Assembly (NCBI RefSeq): GCF_020379485.1
Contig: NC_063442.1
Coordinates: forward strand, 13,018,009 to 13,082,008
Reading direction: 5' to 3'
Source of the DNA: Brassica napus
Taxonomy: Eukaryota; Streptophyta; Magnoliopsida; Brassicales; Brassicaceae
DNA: 64,000 nucleotides
The translations under genes were made by a program, and so were the position numbers. Shown piece after piece: positions 10,931 to 23,329 of the stretch; the first letter of the stretch is position 1; each line of letters begins with the position of its first letter. The notes under the pieces are model-generated. The model was not told where the DNA came from. It searched no databases and worked only from the letters and a program-made list of their open reading frames with translations.

Positions 10931-12725
10931 CATATGGTAAGTACAATACTGTTTGGTGATACAAACGAGAGAGAGTGAGTGATATGAAAGGAAGATGATG
11001 AAGAAGCTGAGTTAAATAGACTTGATTCATTGTATACATACTATATTTTAAAAATAAAATAAGTAAAGTATATATGAAGGGTATCCATATAGTTTACTCA
11101 AAGGCTAATTGAGCTAGCTACATTTCGAGTAGGATATTGGGAAAAGAAATAAACTAGTAATGACAATTTCCATATATTATTTTATTTAAAAGCCATAGAC
11201 TTTTATATCTCTTTTTTATTTAAAAAGCCATAGACTTTTATATTATTTTATGTGAATATAAATGTACCTGATTTTTAATACAATTTTTAAATAGCAGTAA
11301 CTGTTTTAATTTTTTGCAACTTAAATAGTAACTGTTTTTGTTTCTACAACCCAAATAGTAATATCTACCGTGAACTATATACTCTTTTGTTTGTTGAGGA
11401 TTAACTAGAACATAAACTTATATAAGGACTGTTATTGGTGAGGTATCGTTAACTGGACAAATAAGTGAAAGATGATTGTGTATTCAAATATGAACTATTG
11501 CTTTAATATAATTAACTAGTATCTATGTAATTATTCAATCAACTAACTGATGCTTTTGTCTTCCAGCACATAGTTTAGAATCATAGCTTTTTAGGGATTA
11601 TGATTAATGCACCAACCCTTAATTATATTTTAAGAGCTATGGTAACTTCTCTCTAATTTAGTGATAAAGGAAAAAGTTAATATCAAGATAACAACATCAT
11701 AACCAACCTTATTATATCATTTAGAAGTTGTCTTAATTCATTGTATTTAGTTTGCTGTAACCTAATTATTGGTTCTTCGAAGAACCCGATTAACCATACA
11801 GACGTCATCCCAAGAACATTCGGATAAATTTACCAGATCACAGCTGAAAACTATTCAAAGTTCCAAAACTAAATTTATCGTCTTTTATCCTAACCGAAAA
11901 ACTGATCTAAAGTTCTTCAACATGCACACATCTGTTTTTATGAGTTTGACGTAAGAGACGAACAAAAGGTTTTCGATTCGTGAGTTTTCGCCTACACGAA
12001 AGTTATGTTGGTTCTTTGTGTGTGTCAAGTTTTTTTTTTTTTTTTTTTGTGTTTTCCACTTGACCATTTTGTTAGGATTTGGCGCAATCGAATGTATATT
12101 AATAAGTTTTGAATGCATATTATAATATTCATTTGAAAATAATAAATTTATTAAAACATATATATATATATCATTATTATATGCACTATTTCGTAAAAAA
12201 AAATCAGCATATAAATAAAAATAAATATAAAAGATGAGAAAAAGAGGAAAAAGAGAGAAAACATTATTTATTGAAAAATCAGAGGTTCATTTAACTCCGG
12301 TATTCAATGTTTAATTACATTAATTATGTACATTTTTTTATTAAAATTTATATTAAAATATCTATTTACTAATACATTATTGAAATCGAGACGAAAATAT
12401 TTATTACCTGATTTAATTTTTTTAAAATTATTCTATGTATCATCGAGATGTCTTTTATATGTTTTTTTCATTAATTAGATGGTTATTAAAAAAATTATTC
12501 AACTATTTTTATATTAAAGAAAACTAAAATTTATTTATTATTTTATCATAAATTATGAGAATTTTCATATGGATGACTGTTATATAAAACATTACATAAA
12601 TAATTCAATTATACTAAAATGAAAATCTGTAATATATTAATTTCCATTAACCTGCATAAAAAATAATAATTTATATTATTAAAATTTGAGCTCTGAACAT
12701 TTTGGTGTAAAAGCATTAATAAACA
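10931..12725. other. MIR167 upstream region and intergenic DNA
   Basis: The first few hundred bases are the likely promoter of the leftward MIR167 transcript; GA-rich sequence (gagagagagtgagtg, 10965-10980) lies just upstream of the hairpin. A short direct repeat (aaaagccatagacttttata) occurs near 11187 and 11224. A poly(T) run lies near 12030-12048. The frames at 11769-11954 and 11885-12118 look random. Confidence 0.4.
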
Positions 12726-14423
12726 CTAGACTTTCGGGTATCTACCCATTTTATGAATGTATAACAATGATACTATCATAAATATTTTAAATACATGATT
12801 TATATTTTAGTGTTATATATTGTGTAACTATATAATCTTATTGATTAAATTTCTTATTTGGCATTATTAATATATAATGAATTGTTTTAGACATTTTACT
12901 TTGTTATTAATTAGATTACATACTAGTATATTTTCAAGGACTTTGGTACAATGAATTCATAGTATAAAATATTAAATAATCAAATAGAAAATCTCCTTCA
13001 AATATTTTTTTTAGTTTCTACAGCTTGCATACTATACATTTTAAAAATGTATTTAGTTATATTATAGAAAGATTTTTGTTTGGAATAATTTATATGTCCA
13101 TATTGTGTTTAAAAAATACTTTAGAATATATTATTTTAGTATATTGCAGAATTTTATAATTAAGTAAATATATTGTTCAGTTTAAATAATTTAGCCATAT
13201 TGTTTTAGTATATTTTATACATAGAGCATCTATCATATTATTTTATTATATTTTTGCTGTTATTATATAAAAAATTTGACTTTTTGTTATAACTTAAATT
13301 TTCAAAATATTATACCACTTTTATTTTTACAACATATTTTTTTCTTGTATTGCATTTCGAAAACATTATATTTTAGCTTCTATGATTTTGTCTTTTGTAA
13401 AATTTCGAATACTAGTTTGAAAGATTTATTTTTTAAATAATAAATTTGGTCAAGAGAAATTTTAGAAATTTTCACAACTACTTTTGAGCTTGGAAAATTA
13501 TATGACTTTTTATATTATTTTTGTTACTTAACTAATACATTGTTTTATTTTTAAAAACTAAAATTTTAGGTAATATTTTAATTATTTTCTCAACATATTT
13601 TGTTATAACTAAAAATAAACATTAAATTTATAGTTAAAATTGTTTCTCATTGGTATCTTTAGTGAATTATTAAAATTTCAAAGTTTTCAAATAACATATT
13701 TTGCAAATAAGAGTTAAACTAAGGGTTAGTTATATATTATTATGTATTGTCTATAATAATATTTTGATAATATATTGTTGTGATTTTAAAATAAATAATA
13801 AATAATATATAGTTATAAATATAAAAGTTTAACATTTGTTAATAATTTTTTTGGTATAAAAATACCGTATTATTTATGAATTTAATCCTTTTAAACAATG
13901 AATGATTTTTTAATATTTTTAAACGCTGATTGATACTTTATTTATTTATTTAAATGAAAGTAACTTTAATAATGTTAATTTCGAAATTTAATATAATTTT
14001 CATATTTAATTCATATGTTACTTCTATTTTAATATACTATAACCTATAATTATAAATTTCTAAAATAGAATAGAATTTTAAATTTTTTTGTTTTATAGTA
14101 AAATTGTATTTCAAATTATTTTATAATAACACTATATTAATAATTAGAAAAATTAATGAATGCATTAATTTAGAAAAATATTTAAAATTTTAGTAAGATT
14201 TGCTTGAGACGTTTTCTCAATAGATTTTGCTATAAATAAAATGAAAATGAAAATGTACAATTAAAATTGATTTATTAGTAATATCTTTATAATTATTAAG
14301 ATTTTTATATATGTTATATTTTTAATAGATTAATATATATAATCAAATAGATGTAATTAATAAAATGAACTTAGTATGACATTTTATGGTAAATAATATT
14401 TGTACTTACTTTTTTAATAGAGA
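12726..14423 (-). mobile_element. Probable Helitron (minus orientation)
   Basis: CTAG at 12726-12729 is preceded, on the minus strand, by the short hairpin gggta-tc-taccc. A plausible 5' start TCTCTATTAAAAAAGTAAGT lies on the minus strand at 14423. The interior is AT-rich without ORFs. The base flanking the proposed 5' end is not the expected A, so that end is uncertain. The 3' part resembles the fragment at 5990. Confidence 0.5.
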
Positions 14424-14499
14424 AGAAAATTTGATCAACTGGTAGACTAGTTAATGAGTATAATTGCTATTGGATAATTTATTTAAAATTTAAAATATA

Positions 14500-15817
14500 C
14501 TAGCTTTTGATCCGTACAACCGCGCGGGTGTTTGTTTTCACTTTTCTATACATAAATTATTATTTTAGAACATAAGTGGTATATATTTTTAATGTTAATC
14601 ATATACTTAAATATTTATATAACTATTTCAAATACAATAATTTTATAATTTGCAGGTTATAATTAATTAATTGTTTAAACCGTATGTATTTACCACTTCT
14701 TATTATATATTTATCTTATTGTATTTGCATTTAGTTATTAAGCAAATTAATATATTCATGAGAAAATATATTTAAAAATTATTTTGTATTTAATTTATGC
14801 TAAATTCTGACCCGTCTTTCAAAATTGGATTTCTTTTTACCAATATTTTTATGCTTATTCATTTTAGATAATTTATTATTCTATATATAAAAGTCTAAGA
14901 TATGTTAATTTTTAGACATGTATTATATAGTTTGTTAATTTTAAGCTGTTCTATCATCATATTATATTTTAAATAAATAGTTTATAATTATGAAAATAAA
15001 ATTTATAAATTTATCAATTGAATATAATTTTATCATATTTATTTTAGTATAATAATTATATTTTAACATGATCATGACTATAAAGTAGATAAAATAGGAT
15101 ATAATTTATTTATTTTCATTTTTAAATGATAACTTAAAATACATTAAGTTATTGTTCAAATATTTTTACACAGATTTATTAGAATTTTTAAAATATAATA
15201 TATAAATATATATTATTTTATGATTAAAGTAGTTACAAAAATTTTATATTATTAACTTTAAAGAAACACATGTTAATTTTTATACATGTATTATATAGTT
15301 TGATAATGTTAACCCATCTTACCAACATATTGAATTTTATTTTGAACATAAATATTTTATAATTACGAAAATAAAATATATAAATATATAAATTTAATAC
15401 AATTTTATTATATTTGTCTCAATATAATAATTTTATTTTAATATGATTGATTATGATTATATAATAAATAAAATATTATAGATTTTTTATTTTTTATTTA
15501 TATAATTGAATATATTAATGTATAATAATATTTTAAACTAATTTCGAAATTAGCAAAAATATTTAAATATAATTTCAAAAATGAAGATCTTGTAAAAATT
15601 TTTTTAAACAGATTTGTCAGAATTTTAAAATAAATATATTTATATTTAAAATGAAAAGATATCAAAAGATATTATGATTAAAATATTTTAAAAATTCTAT
15701 TTATTATTAGTCTAAACTAAAATGTAATATGAATTTCTATGAATAGGTCTATTAGGTCAATTTAAAAAAAAAATCATACACGAATCAAGGTTGTGACTTC
15801 TGTTTTAATATATAAGA
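14500..15817 (-). mobile_element. Non-autonomous Helitron, copy 2
   Basis: Full-length relative of 1518-2853: the minus strand starts TCTTATATATTAAAACAGAA at 15817 and ends in CTAG at 14500-14503, between A and T. Length 1318 bp versus 1336 bp; the bodies align along their whole length. The terminal hairpin is less perfect here (tccgtac against gcgcggg). No ORF. Confidence 0.9.
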
Positions 15818-16398
15818 TTTATAATATTATTTTGACTAATGAAATGTGTATATATAATTATGCTTATATTATATTAGTATACTAGTCGGAATAATTTTTA
15901 CAAAAAAAAAACTTATCTTGCTGAAAAAAAAAAACTTATTTTTACTAGTCGCATATCTCTCTACACCTTCTACGTTTTTGATTTTTATTGGTTTATGTGA
16001 AAATAATTTGCGGGCATTCTCTAACCGACAAACACCAACATTATTCTTTTGTCATATCCATGACATATGGAACGTTACAAATGCTATATAGTTAAATATT
16101 TACTCTGTCTTTTTCAATGAGACGCACGCGCATACATATGTATTCAGGGGTGGTGCACGTATAATAGATCTCCAACTTTGATTGGTGAAGGAAAAAATCG
16201 TACAAATAAAACATTAGTTTTTAGGGTTCAAAATCACTATAATAAATATACGTTATGTGATAAGATTAAAGTGGAGATAAGCTTAATAAAGTTATGCTAT
16301 GAGCATATATGACCTCATACCACTAGTCTTATTTTAAGTTTCGAGTTTAAATTCGAACCTGGGATTCTTTAGATAGTGGAACTTGATTACGCGTATAA
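15818..16398. other. Intergenic DNA
   Basis: Nothing supported. A sequence resembling a tRNA B box occurs near 16350 but without a correctly placed A box. TAA at 16396-16398 is the left target duplication of the next element. Confidence 0.45.
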
Positions 16399-16555
16399 GG
16401 GCATCTCCAACCCCACTCCATATTTTACTCCAAAATTGAGAAAATGGAGTGGAAAATGGAGTGATGTATATGTTTTTATTTTTTGTTCATCACTCCATTT
16501 TCTACTCCATTTTCTCAATTTTGGAGTAAAATATGGAGTGGAGTTGGAGATGCTC
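16399..16555. mobile_element. Foldback Harbinger MITE, 157 bp
   Basis: Almost the whole element is an inverted repeat: the 68-bp left arm (16399-16466) pairs with the right arm (16488-16555) with very few mismatches, leaving a loop of about 21 bases. The ends are gggcatctccaacccc and ggagttggagatgctc, flanked by TAA (16396-16398 and 16556-16558). The GAGCATCTCCAAC terminus and TAA target match the larger Harbinger element at 24338-25863. RNA from it would fold into a long hairpin. Confidence 0.93.
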
Positions 16556-16945
16556 TAAGAAGCTGTGCTTTTTTTTTCTTGAGCATCAAGAGGCTTGCTT
16601 TAAGATGGGCTTTCAACCGCTATATAAACCTTTCTCATCTTTGCTAATTGTAAATTGTAATGTGCCTAATTACATTTGATAAACATTTCTCAGACCCATT
16701 AGCTTATGAACCAGTCATGTTGTGCAAGTGATACCGATAGACCTTTTTTTCACTATGGTTATTCGACAAATTCACCCAAAACATAAAACAAATGATGAAA
16801 AAAATCTTATTTTTTTATTTGAATCCGAGAAACGCAAACAGAGAAACAACATTGGTAAAGTAATTAGGAAATTCTCAGAGATATTTTAACCGAAACAAAA
16901 GTCTCGTCTCTGCTCGGGCTTGTAAATTCGGTAAACATTTCCGGT

Positions 16946-18429
16946 TTAGATATGACCGGCCCAGTTTTGGGAGCTCTCGACTCTAGGCATCCCGGTACCC
17001 TCTCTCTTAACCTCAGCATCAACCTGGAAGGTGGCACCACACACCTCTCCTGAGCTATCCACCCTCGGCACTGGCTTCAGCTGGTTCTTGGGGTGCTCAA
17101 AGCTCCTCAATCCTCCCGATGATGTAAAGAAGCAACCTTCAAAACCCCAAACCATGTAACAAGTTATAACCTTTTTAGTAAATTACATCACCACAATCAC
17201 ACAACAACCCAAGCAAGGTCTTAATTAGCCAAAACATAGAGCGAACTTAAATTACCTTTAGGGAAAGGACTGTAAGATTTGGAGCAACCTTTCTTCACAA
17301 TGGCTGAGTCATCAGAGAGAACAAGGTGACCTTCAGCATCAGTTCCCCAGAAGAAGGGCACAGTACCATCAGCATCCTGCACATTGACAAACCATCAAAA
17401 CCCATTCTCAAAATAACTCAAAAAACAGGCAGATCAAGAAGAGAGTTGTTACAGCAGCAGCAAAGACGGTCTTGTTGGTGCCATCAAAGAGGATAAAGGC
17501 AAAGTTGCCGTGGAAATCTCTGACAACTTTGTCGACGGGGTAAGGGCCACGGTCACGTAGAGTCCTGTAAGCCTCAATGACCATGATGGCCTCGTTCGTG
17601 ACTTTGCTCAGCCCATACTGCTGCCTCAGAAACGGGAGGTTCTCAATGTGTCCTCGGAAGATGCAGAAGATGTCATCCACAACCGCAAACAATCTGTCAA
17701 ATCAGATAAGAAGTCCAAAAAAAAAAAAGTCAAATCACCAAATATAGAGACAGCAAGAGACGCTATAAATTAAAAACTAGTGTTTAGATCTCTTCATAGA
17801 AAGAAAATTCTAGTTCTAGGCTCTATCGATAGAACAATAACATATCGTCATCATCATCATCACCAAGAACATCACAAGCAAATCCAAATACGTATCCAGA
17901 TCAAACGATAGCTCACTAACATTTCGTCGTCATCATCATCATTAGCAAGATCACAAGCAAGTCAAAATACGTTTATAGAAATCTCTAATCCTACAAAGAT
18001 TCGTCATCATCATTAACAAACTTAGCACCATCACAAACAAAACGATGAGTCCTAGATCGGATGGGGAAACAAAGTCAAATCTAAGTAAAACAGCAAACGA
18101 TTGTTCAATCTCGCAAATCTGATCGATCCGATCGAAATCAAAATCATGAGCACTTGGTCAACATCAAAACGATCCCGCTATATCAAATCACGTAAGGAAA
18201 GAGAGAAATGAGGACTTGGAATTGACCTGTGAACAAGATGATCGGTGTTATCGAGAGAGTAAGCGAGCACTCCCGACGATCCGAGGTTGAGCGTGACGGA
18301 GTTCGAGTTTTTGGAAACGAATTGACTCGCCAGATATCCTTCTTTCAAGGCGTACGAAGGCGAATCGGAGTGAGGACTCTGCAGTGCATCGGGGCTGTTC
18401 GCCACGGTCTTCTCGAACACAGCCAACAT
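16946..18429 (-). CDS. Aluminium-induced-type protein (YGL and LRDR motifs)
   Basis: Four coding exons on the minus strand: 18227-18429, 17453-17693, 17256-17376 and 16946-17136, all with GT-AG junctions. They give 251 residues, the usual length of the plant Al-induced/TSJT1-like family (DUF3700-type, related to class II glutamine amidotransferase folds). The start MLAVFEKTVANSP is the conserved N terminus; QQYGL and AYRTLRDRG carry the two name-giving motifs, and the end SSQNWAGHI is typical. These proteins are cytosolic or plasma-membrane associated and respond to metal, sugar starvation and ABA; no enzymatic reaction is established. The sequence looks most like the AT4G27450/AT3G15450 subgroup (from memory). 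The 3' UTR lies below 16946 and the 5' UTR above 18429. Confidence 0.93.
17839..18040. repeat. Threefold imperfect repeat in intron 1
   Basis: Inside the first intron of the aluminium-induced-type gene the motif tcgtcatcatcatca plus a following aagatcacaagcaa-like stretch occurs three times (near 17845, 17926 and 18000) at roughly 75-85 base spacing. It is a CATCAT-rich intronic tandem repeat. Confidence 0.7.
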
Positions 18430-18570
18430 TTTTTTTGCTTTGATTCTGATTTGAATTGAGAGAGAAAATCAATGGAGAAAAAGTTACGGATGATGAAAGA
18501 GAGAAAGACCGGGAAGGCTATAAAGGAATCTTGTACCATATGTCTATTCTCGATTTTGCCCTTCTTTGTT

Positions 18571-18580
18571 GACACGTGTC
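18571..18580. promoter_or_regulatory. Palindromic G-box (ABRE core)
   Basis: gacacgtgtc is a perfect 10-bp palindrome with a CACGTG core, about 140 bases upstream of the start codon of the minus-strand gene ending at 18429. G-box/ABRE elements bind bZIP and bHLH factors, which would suit the ABA- and stress-response known for this family. Function is inferred. Confidence 0.55.
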
Positions 18581-18599
18581 GCGAAAGGATAGGTTGTAA

Positions 18600-20108
18600 T
18601 TTTGGATATTTCGCCCTTTCAGCGTAATTGGTAAATAAATGATTTGGGATTTGATTTATTTTGAAAAGGGAAAGCTAAATTTATCTGATTTAGTAAAAAT
18701 AGTATTAATTGTGTGATAAATAACGCAATTTTACTCATAATTTTGGAATGTAATAACTTCTTTTAGATAAAATTTATATAATTAGACGTTATAAACAGGG
18801 GACGTGTTATATATATTGGCTTAATTAGATTTAGATACATATAAATGGTCGATGCCGAATATTTCCGGTGATGTTTATATTAAATAGACCAACAATCAGA
18901 TTATTCAGACTATATTTTCTTACCATTTTCTGAAACTTATTATACGTTGATTGAGATAATTATTTTGTAATTAGAGAAACTTTCCTTAGATGGCGGAATC
19001 ATTTAATCATAATTCGCTTATAAACATATACTACTTTTATTTTGTGGAGAATCCCATGGTACGAATACGATAGAGGATAAGATTTAAAAAATTAAAGTCA
19101 GGAAAATGACGTGGCGAGTACGTGCACTCGATTTTCTTAATTATAAATAAATAAATCGAGGCAATGCACATGGGAGGACACAATCCTTAAGAAAAGTCAA
19201 TCCAACGGTAGATTTATCACGCGTTTCGATCGAAACGTATAACCGACTTTAATATAAATATATTGCATATTTAAAGAGTATATTGTTTCGAGTCATAAGA
19301 AAAATGTAAATAGGTTCAGATGACAAATGGAAATGTAAACATATTATAAAAAGGCCTATTTAGCTCAATATATAAATTATGGATGGTAATTGCAGAAGTG
19401 TGCATAAGTGCATTTTTTTTAATAATTAGCGAACTATGTCATTTATGTTTTGAGTTATCAATTTTATCCTCGAGCTAAATTTTTTCATTACGTATGTGTT
19501 ACCTGCTACTCGGGCTAATGGCAAAAAAGTTAAGTTCTATTGATACTGTATGGAAACGCAAACTACGTTTTGAAACCGGATATATTGATGGTAATTGATG
19601 ATATAAGAGCTTGAAACCGGATATAGCTTTAATAATTGAAAAGAGAAGAGTTGTAAGATATTTTACTAATTGTTTGTTTGAAATGAGATTCAAAGCAAGA
19701 TATTTTAGAAAATGTTGGTCGCTGTTCTGAACGTAAGGTGGGAAGTGCTCGACAACATAGGACCATGATTTCCTGTTCAGCTGCGTCTGTTTCCTGTCAA
19801 ATAACGAAACTTGGATGTTAGATTTACCATATTAACGAAGCCAAGAAGTAGAGGGAAGCATATATTTGTGACCATGTTGTAATGATTGTAGGATTACATT
19901 TTCTTTCTCCGGATTTTAATATTAGTAACTGGATATTTGAAAGTAGCGTGCATATCTACATTATTGATGAATCCTTACTTCAATATCTTCACATGCTAGT
20001 GGAGTGAATTGATGGTTGTTTTCACCCAGCCGACCACCCCTTGGTAGGGAAGAATTTTCTTCGTGACAAAGGGCATCTGAAACCTGAAATTGTATTAACG
20101 AGACAAAA
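18600..20108. other. Intergenic DNA with weak coding-like islands
   Basis: Mostly AT-rich. A short duplicated phrase (ttgaaaccggatat) occurs near 19569 and 19612. On the minus strand 19690-19800 contains an acceptor-like tgacag followed by an open stretch reading RKQTQLNRKSWSYVVE, and 19998-20075 an open stretch starting MPFVTKKILPYQG. These could belong with the DUF1985-like fragment just to the right, but I cannot join them. Confidence 0.35.
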
Positions 20109-20270
20109 TTAACCGGTTACAAATATAGGATACTGGATCTCATAAGATGACTCTCTGAGATACCGAATTTCATCTTCGTTCAGAGCATTAAGGATGGTGT
20201 TGATTGATCGGGAAGACTGGTAAGTCAAAACTCTAACGCCCACTGGTTCCTCTCCATCCGCGAATATCAT
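20109..20270 (-). pseudogene. DUF1985-like N-terminal fragment
   Basis: A 53-residue frame from ATG at 20270 to TAA at 20109 contains GEEPVGVRVLTYQSSRSINT and ILNALNEDEIRYLRESS. This is the typical opening of Brassicaceae DUF1985 proteins, often joined to Ulp1-type protease domains and carried by Mutator-like (Kaonashi) elements; that comes from family memory. The normal continuation is absent after LRESSYEI. It is a fragment left by a transposon or a decayed gene. Confidence 0.6.
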
Positions 20271-20493
20271 CTAAGGTAAATCGACTTATGTTTCATCTAC
20301 TATGTCTTCTGGAAAATCGACTAATCTTCAAGCGACCATTAAAGATTGGTAAAAGAGATTTTGCAGAGAGAACTAAGAAATGAGATGTTGGTTCAGAACG
20401 AGATGATATACTAGAAAATAAATTTATATCAAACCTCTTTGGGTTTTTGCAGTCAAGAGAAATTTTTTTTAAACATTCCGATTCTTTGAATTA

Positions 20494-20496
<3 letters not shown>

Positions 20497-20529
<33 letters not shown>
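20497..20529. repeat. (TC)n microsatellite
   Basis: 33 bases of uninterrupted TC dinucleotides. Confidence 0.97.
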
Positions 20530-20533
<4 letters not shown>

Positions 20534-21402
20534 CCGTCTCTTCAGATTCTTTAATTTTTCAATTTTTTTTTTTTTACAACCAATGACACTCTCGGTATTA
20601 CTGAAAAATGCACAGTGTCTTGTCCACTTACCTAATATACTTCTATATTTTTGCTATCTAGTGCAAAAACCCTTATAAAAATACAAACTATTAGGTTTCT
20701 TGTTTAATTTTTTTTAAATTTTTATGTCAACAACTTGGTTTTTACATTCTCTCAATACTTTCATCTCTTCGATTTTGGTTTTGTTCATAATGACTCAGGG
20801 TCAGCTTAGTGGGAAAGGCTCCTTGTTTAATATCTAAAATATTTTTGATATTTAATTAAAGGCAAAATCTGCTAAATAGTCATTTTAGTTTTTGTTATTT
20901 AAATAGTCCTCAAAAATCAAAATAAATTTTTTTAAAGAGATAAAGTGTTGTGGATGAAAGAAAGTTTCAAAAGACTGTAATTTAATAAAATTATTGCAAA
21001 TGTTTCCCTAAACTACATATCTCATCCCTCAAAAAAAAAAATATCCAAATTCTCTCACTACCCATCTCCATTTCAACCTCATCTTGTCTTTGATCCTCTA
21101 ACGAAGGAAGCTATGGCCTATGGGAAGCTCAATACCCATAAAAAACTGTACATAATTGAGTTGATATAACTTATTGAATACTTATCAAAAGTTTCCACTT
21201 TTTGATATATAATTTTAGATAATATATATTTTTTTATAAAAGATGCTAAAAACACTTTTCAAATGTAAAATTAAACACATAAACGTTTAACAACTTTCAG
21301 TATTTAGGTGGCAAATATTTTGTTTATCTGAACAAAAGCACAAATATATTACAAGCACAACTGAGTAAACAATACATAGAAATGCACCACAGTACTATCT
21401 TC

Positions 21403-22817
21403 TTAATGAGCTTGAATGCTTTCTCCAAACTTGTGGGTTAAGCTCTTTGTATACTCCTTCCTAACCGGGTGTTCTTCCTGCGGCCGGTTATATGGTGTCC
21501 AAACCGGTTCTCCCACAAACAGCCTCATTAGCTGCAAAACCAAAAACAACCAATTCATCAAAATCCAACGATCAAATCTTTTTAATAGCAAATGTATCAG
21601 TTTCATCAGCGTTTTAGTAGAGAGGTTGTATAATACCTTGATGTAGTTGCTGGTGTCGAGCGTGAACCGGTGGTAGATTCCGGCAGGAAGGACAATGAGA
21701 TCGCCCGGTTTCATCCAGATTCGGATCCAACGGTCATCCTTGTCCCTAACATCAAAGTAGCCACTTCCCGCTAGGCAGTAACGAATCTCTTCGTCCTTGT
21801 GAATGTGTTCTGTGAAAAAGTTCTTCAGCTTCTCCTCGTAGTTGCTGACTTTCTCGGGACACAGATCAAGCATATCCTACAATAAAGATTGTTTACAGTT
21901 AAAAGTTCTACGCATCAAATTTGTTAGATATTAACTAAGCAGCTGGCACATGGGGTTTCAAAGCCAAAGCCTAAATTGAAGAAGGCACTGTGTTACCTGA
22001 ACATATATACTACTATAAGATTATATTAGCTCTTAGCTTAGATAGAGCCTTATATACTCAATCTCATAAAGCAGCTAGTGTATAAGGTTTAATCACCCTT
22101 CTCGTTGTGCAGGATTATATAGCCCTAGTATCCTAATACTACTCGTGTTCAATCATTTTTCTCATGAGATTAACGAGTGAGAGTAATACTAAGCCATCAC
22201 AAAGAGGTAATTAACCGGAACGTACCATGTAATCGTAACCCCTTTCATCTCTAATCTTGCGTAGCTCGGAATCATTCTCGTAGTTCTCAGGGTTCAACTT
22301 CCAGTACAATACTCCTAGTTCTGCAAAACACAGTAAAAAATATTGTTATAGTTGTATGATCTGCTATTGTATAGTATATTTGATCATATCCTTAGTTTAG
22401 ATTTCTTTTCGTGTCAGCTCATAAGCTTTTTTTTCTTTTTTTTCTTTTTAAGAGCTCATATGCTTTATCTTAACTCAAAATACAGTAAAGTATGAACTAC
22501 AACATCGTATTCACGACAAGCACAGTTTCGAGAAATGACGATATATTTAAGTGGAAGGAACTCGTTTTGCAAAAAAAAAGAAAGTAAAGAGTAAGTGGAA
22601 GCGAGAGAGAGAGAGAAACCTGCCAAGTAGTCCATAGTGAGGAGTTCTTTGGGGTTAGGATGATGAGGAAGTCTCGGATCTTCATTGCTATCATCCATTA
22701 ACCATGCCTGCACCAACACTCACATGGCCTCAGCAAAAAAAAACTCTGATTGGAACGTGAAGATAAGAGTATCGAATTCAATAAGGTGAAGAAGAATTAG
22801 GTTACCTCGAGAGCCAT
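21403..22817 (-). CDS. ARD4: Acireductone dioxygenase
   Basis: Five coding exons, minus strand: 22806-22817 (only MALE), 22620-22707, 22226-22320, 21637-21876 and 21403-21531. All junctions are GT-AG and the phases join to 187 residues, the family length. It converts acireductone and O2 to the keto-acid precursor of methionine plus formate in the Yang (methionine salvage) cycle, in cytosol or nucleus. The cupin metal site is visible: [10 protein letters not shown] gives two His and one Glu, and AGIYHRFT the fourth ligand; WxxPY near the C terminus is also typical. The ATG in the 12-nt first exon is chosen because MALEAWLMDD is the conserved start. The symbol rests on recalled correspondence to AT5G43850; the nearby chlorophyllase 2 and TRM gene support it. 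Confidence 0.93.
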
Positions 22818-22926
22818 TCCTGATCTTGATCTTCTTCGTTCGTCTACGTGAGTGCTTCGATTTCAGTCTCATCCGAAAATGATTCGATAAAGAGGTGAAG
22901 AGATCATTTCCTCCGTCGATGATTGT

Positions 22927-22932
22927 CACGTG
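22927..22932. promoter_or_regulatory. CACGTG G-box upstream of ARD
   Basis: tcacgtgt lies about 110 bases upstream of the ARD start codon, a usual position for a proximal promoter element. Activity is not shown by sequence. Confidence 0.35.
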
Positions 22933-23100
22933 TACGGCTTATGATTTCCTCTAGTTTTTATTTATTTATTCTGGTTCCAAAAAATCTATTTTAATTATGG
23001 ACCTTTTTTTCTTTTGTTTTTTTTTCTGGTTAATTATTCTATTACAAATTATGAGTAAAATTACAACCGATAATTTTATCTGCTTTATGAAAATTTACGA

Positions 23101-23280
23101 CTGACTGCATCACCCTGAGTAGCCTTATGAGATTCATTCCTGACGGTACTCCTTACGTCATACTCAAGATCTCTTGTAAGTATTTTCTATAATTTTCTGC
23201 ATAATTCGTCTTCTCCAAGAATTGAACCCTAGACCTGAACGTAAAAGCCTTTAAACCTTGACCACTAGGACACGATGCTT
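23101..23280 (-). mobile_element. tRNA-derived SINE, copy a
   Basis: Read on the minus strand, tgtcctagtggtcaagg resembles an A box and tagggttcaattctt a B box, in the right order and spacing, followed by gaagacgaattatgcag and the 3' region cttacaagagatcttgagt. It shares the body sequence with copies at 36050-36241 (same strand) and 48330-48456 (opposite strand). Confidence 0.8.
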
Positions 23281-23329
23281 CCACATAATTATAGACCTCA
23301 GGCTGACAAAATTTTTTTATTATGGACCC

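Noticed and set aside
16300..16380. tRNA-like promoter (ggttcgaat on the minus strand)
   Set aside because: The A-box-like segment is on the wrong side of the B box, so it is neither a tRNA nor a SINE head.
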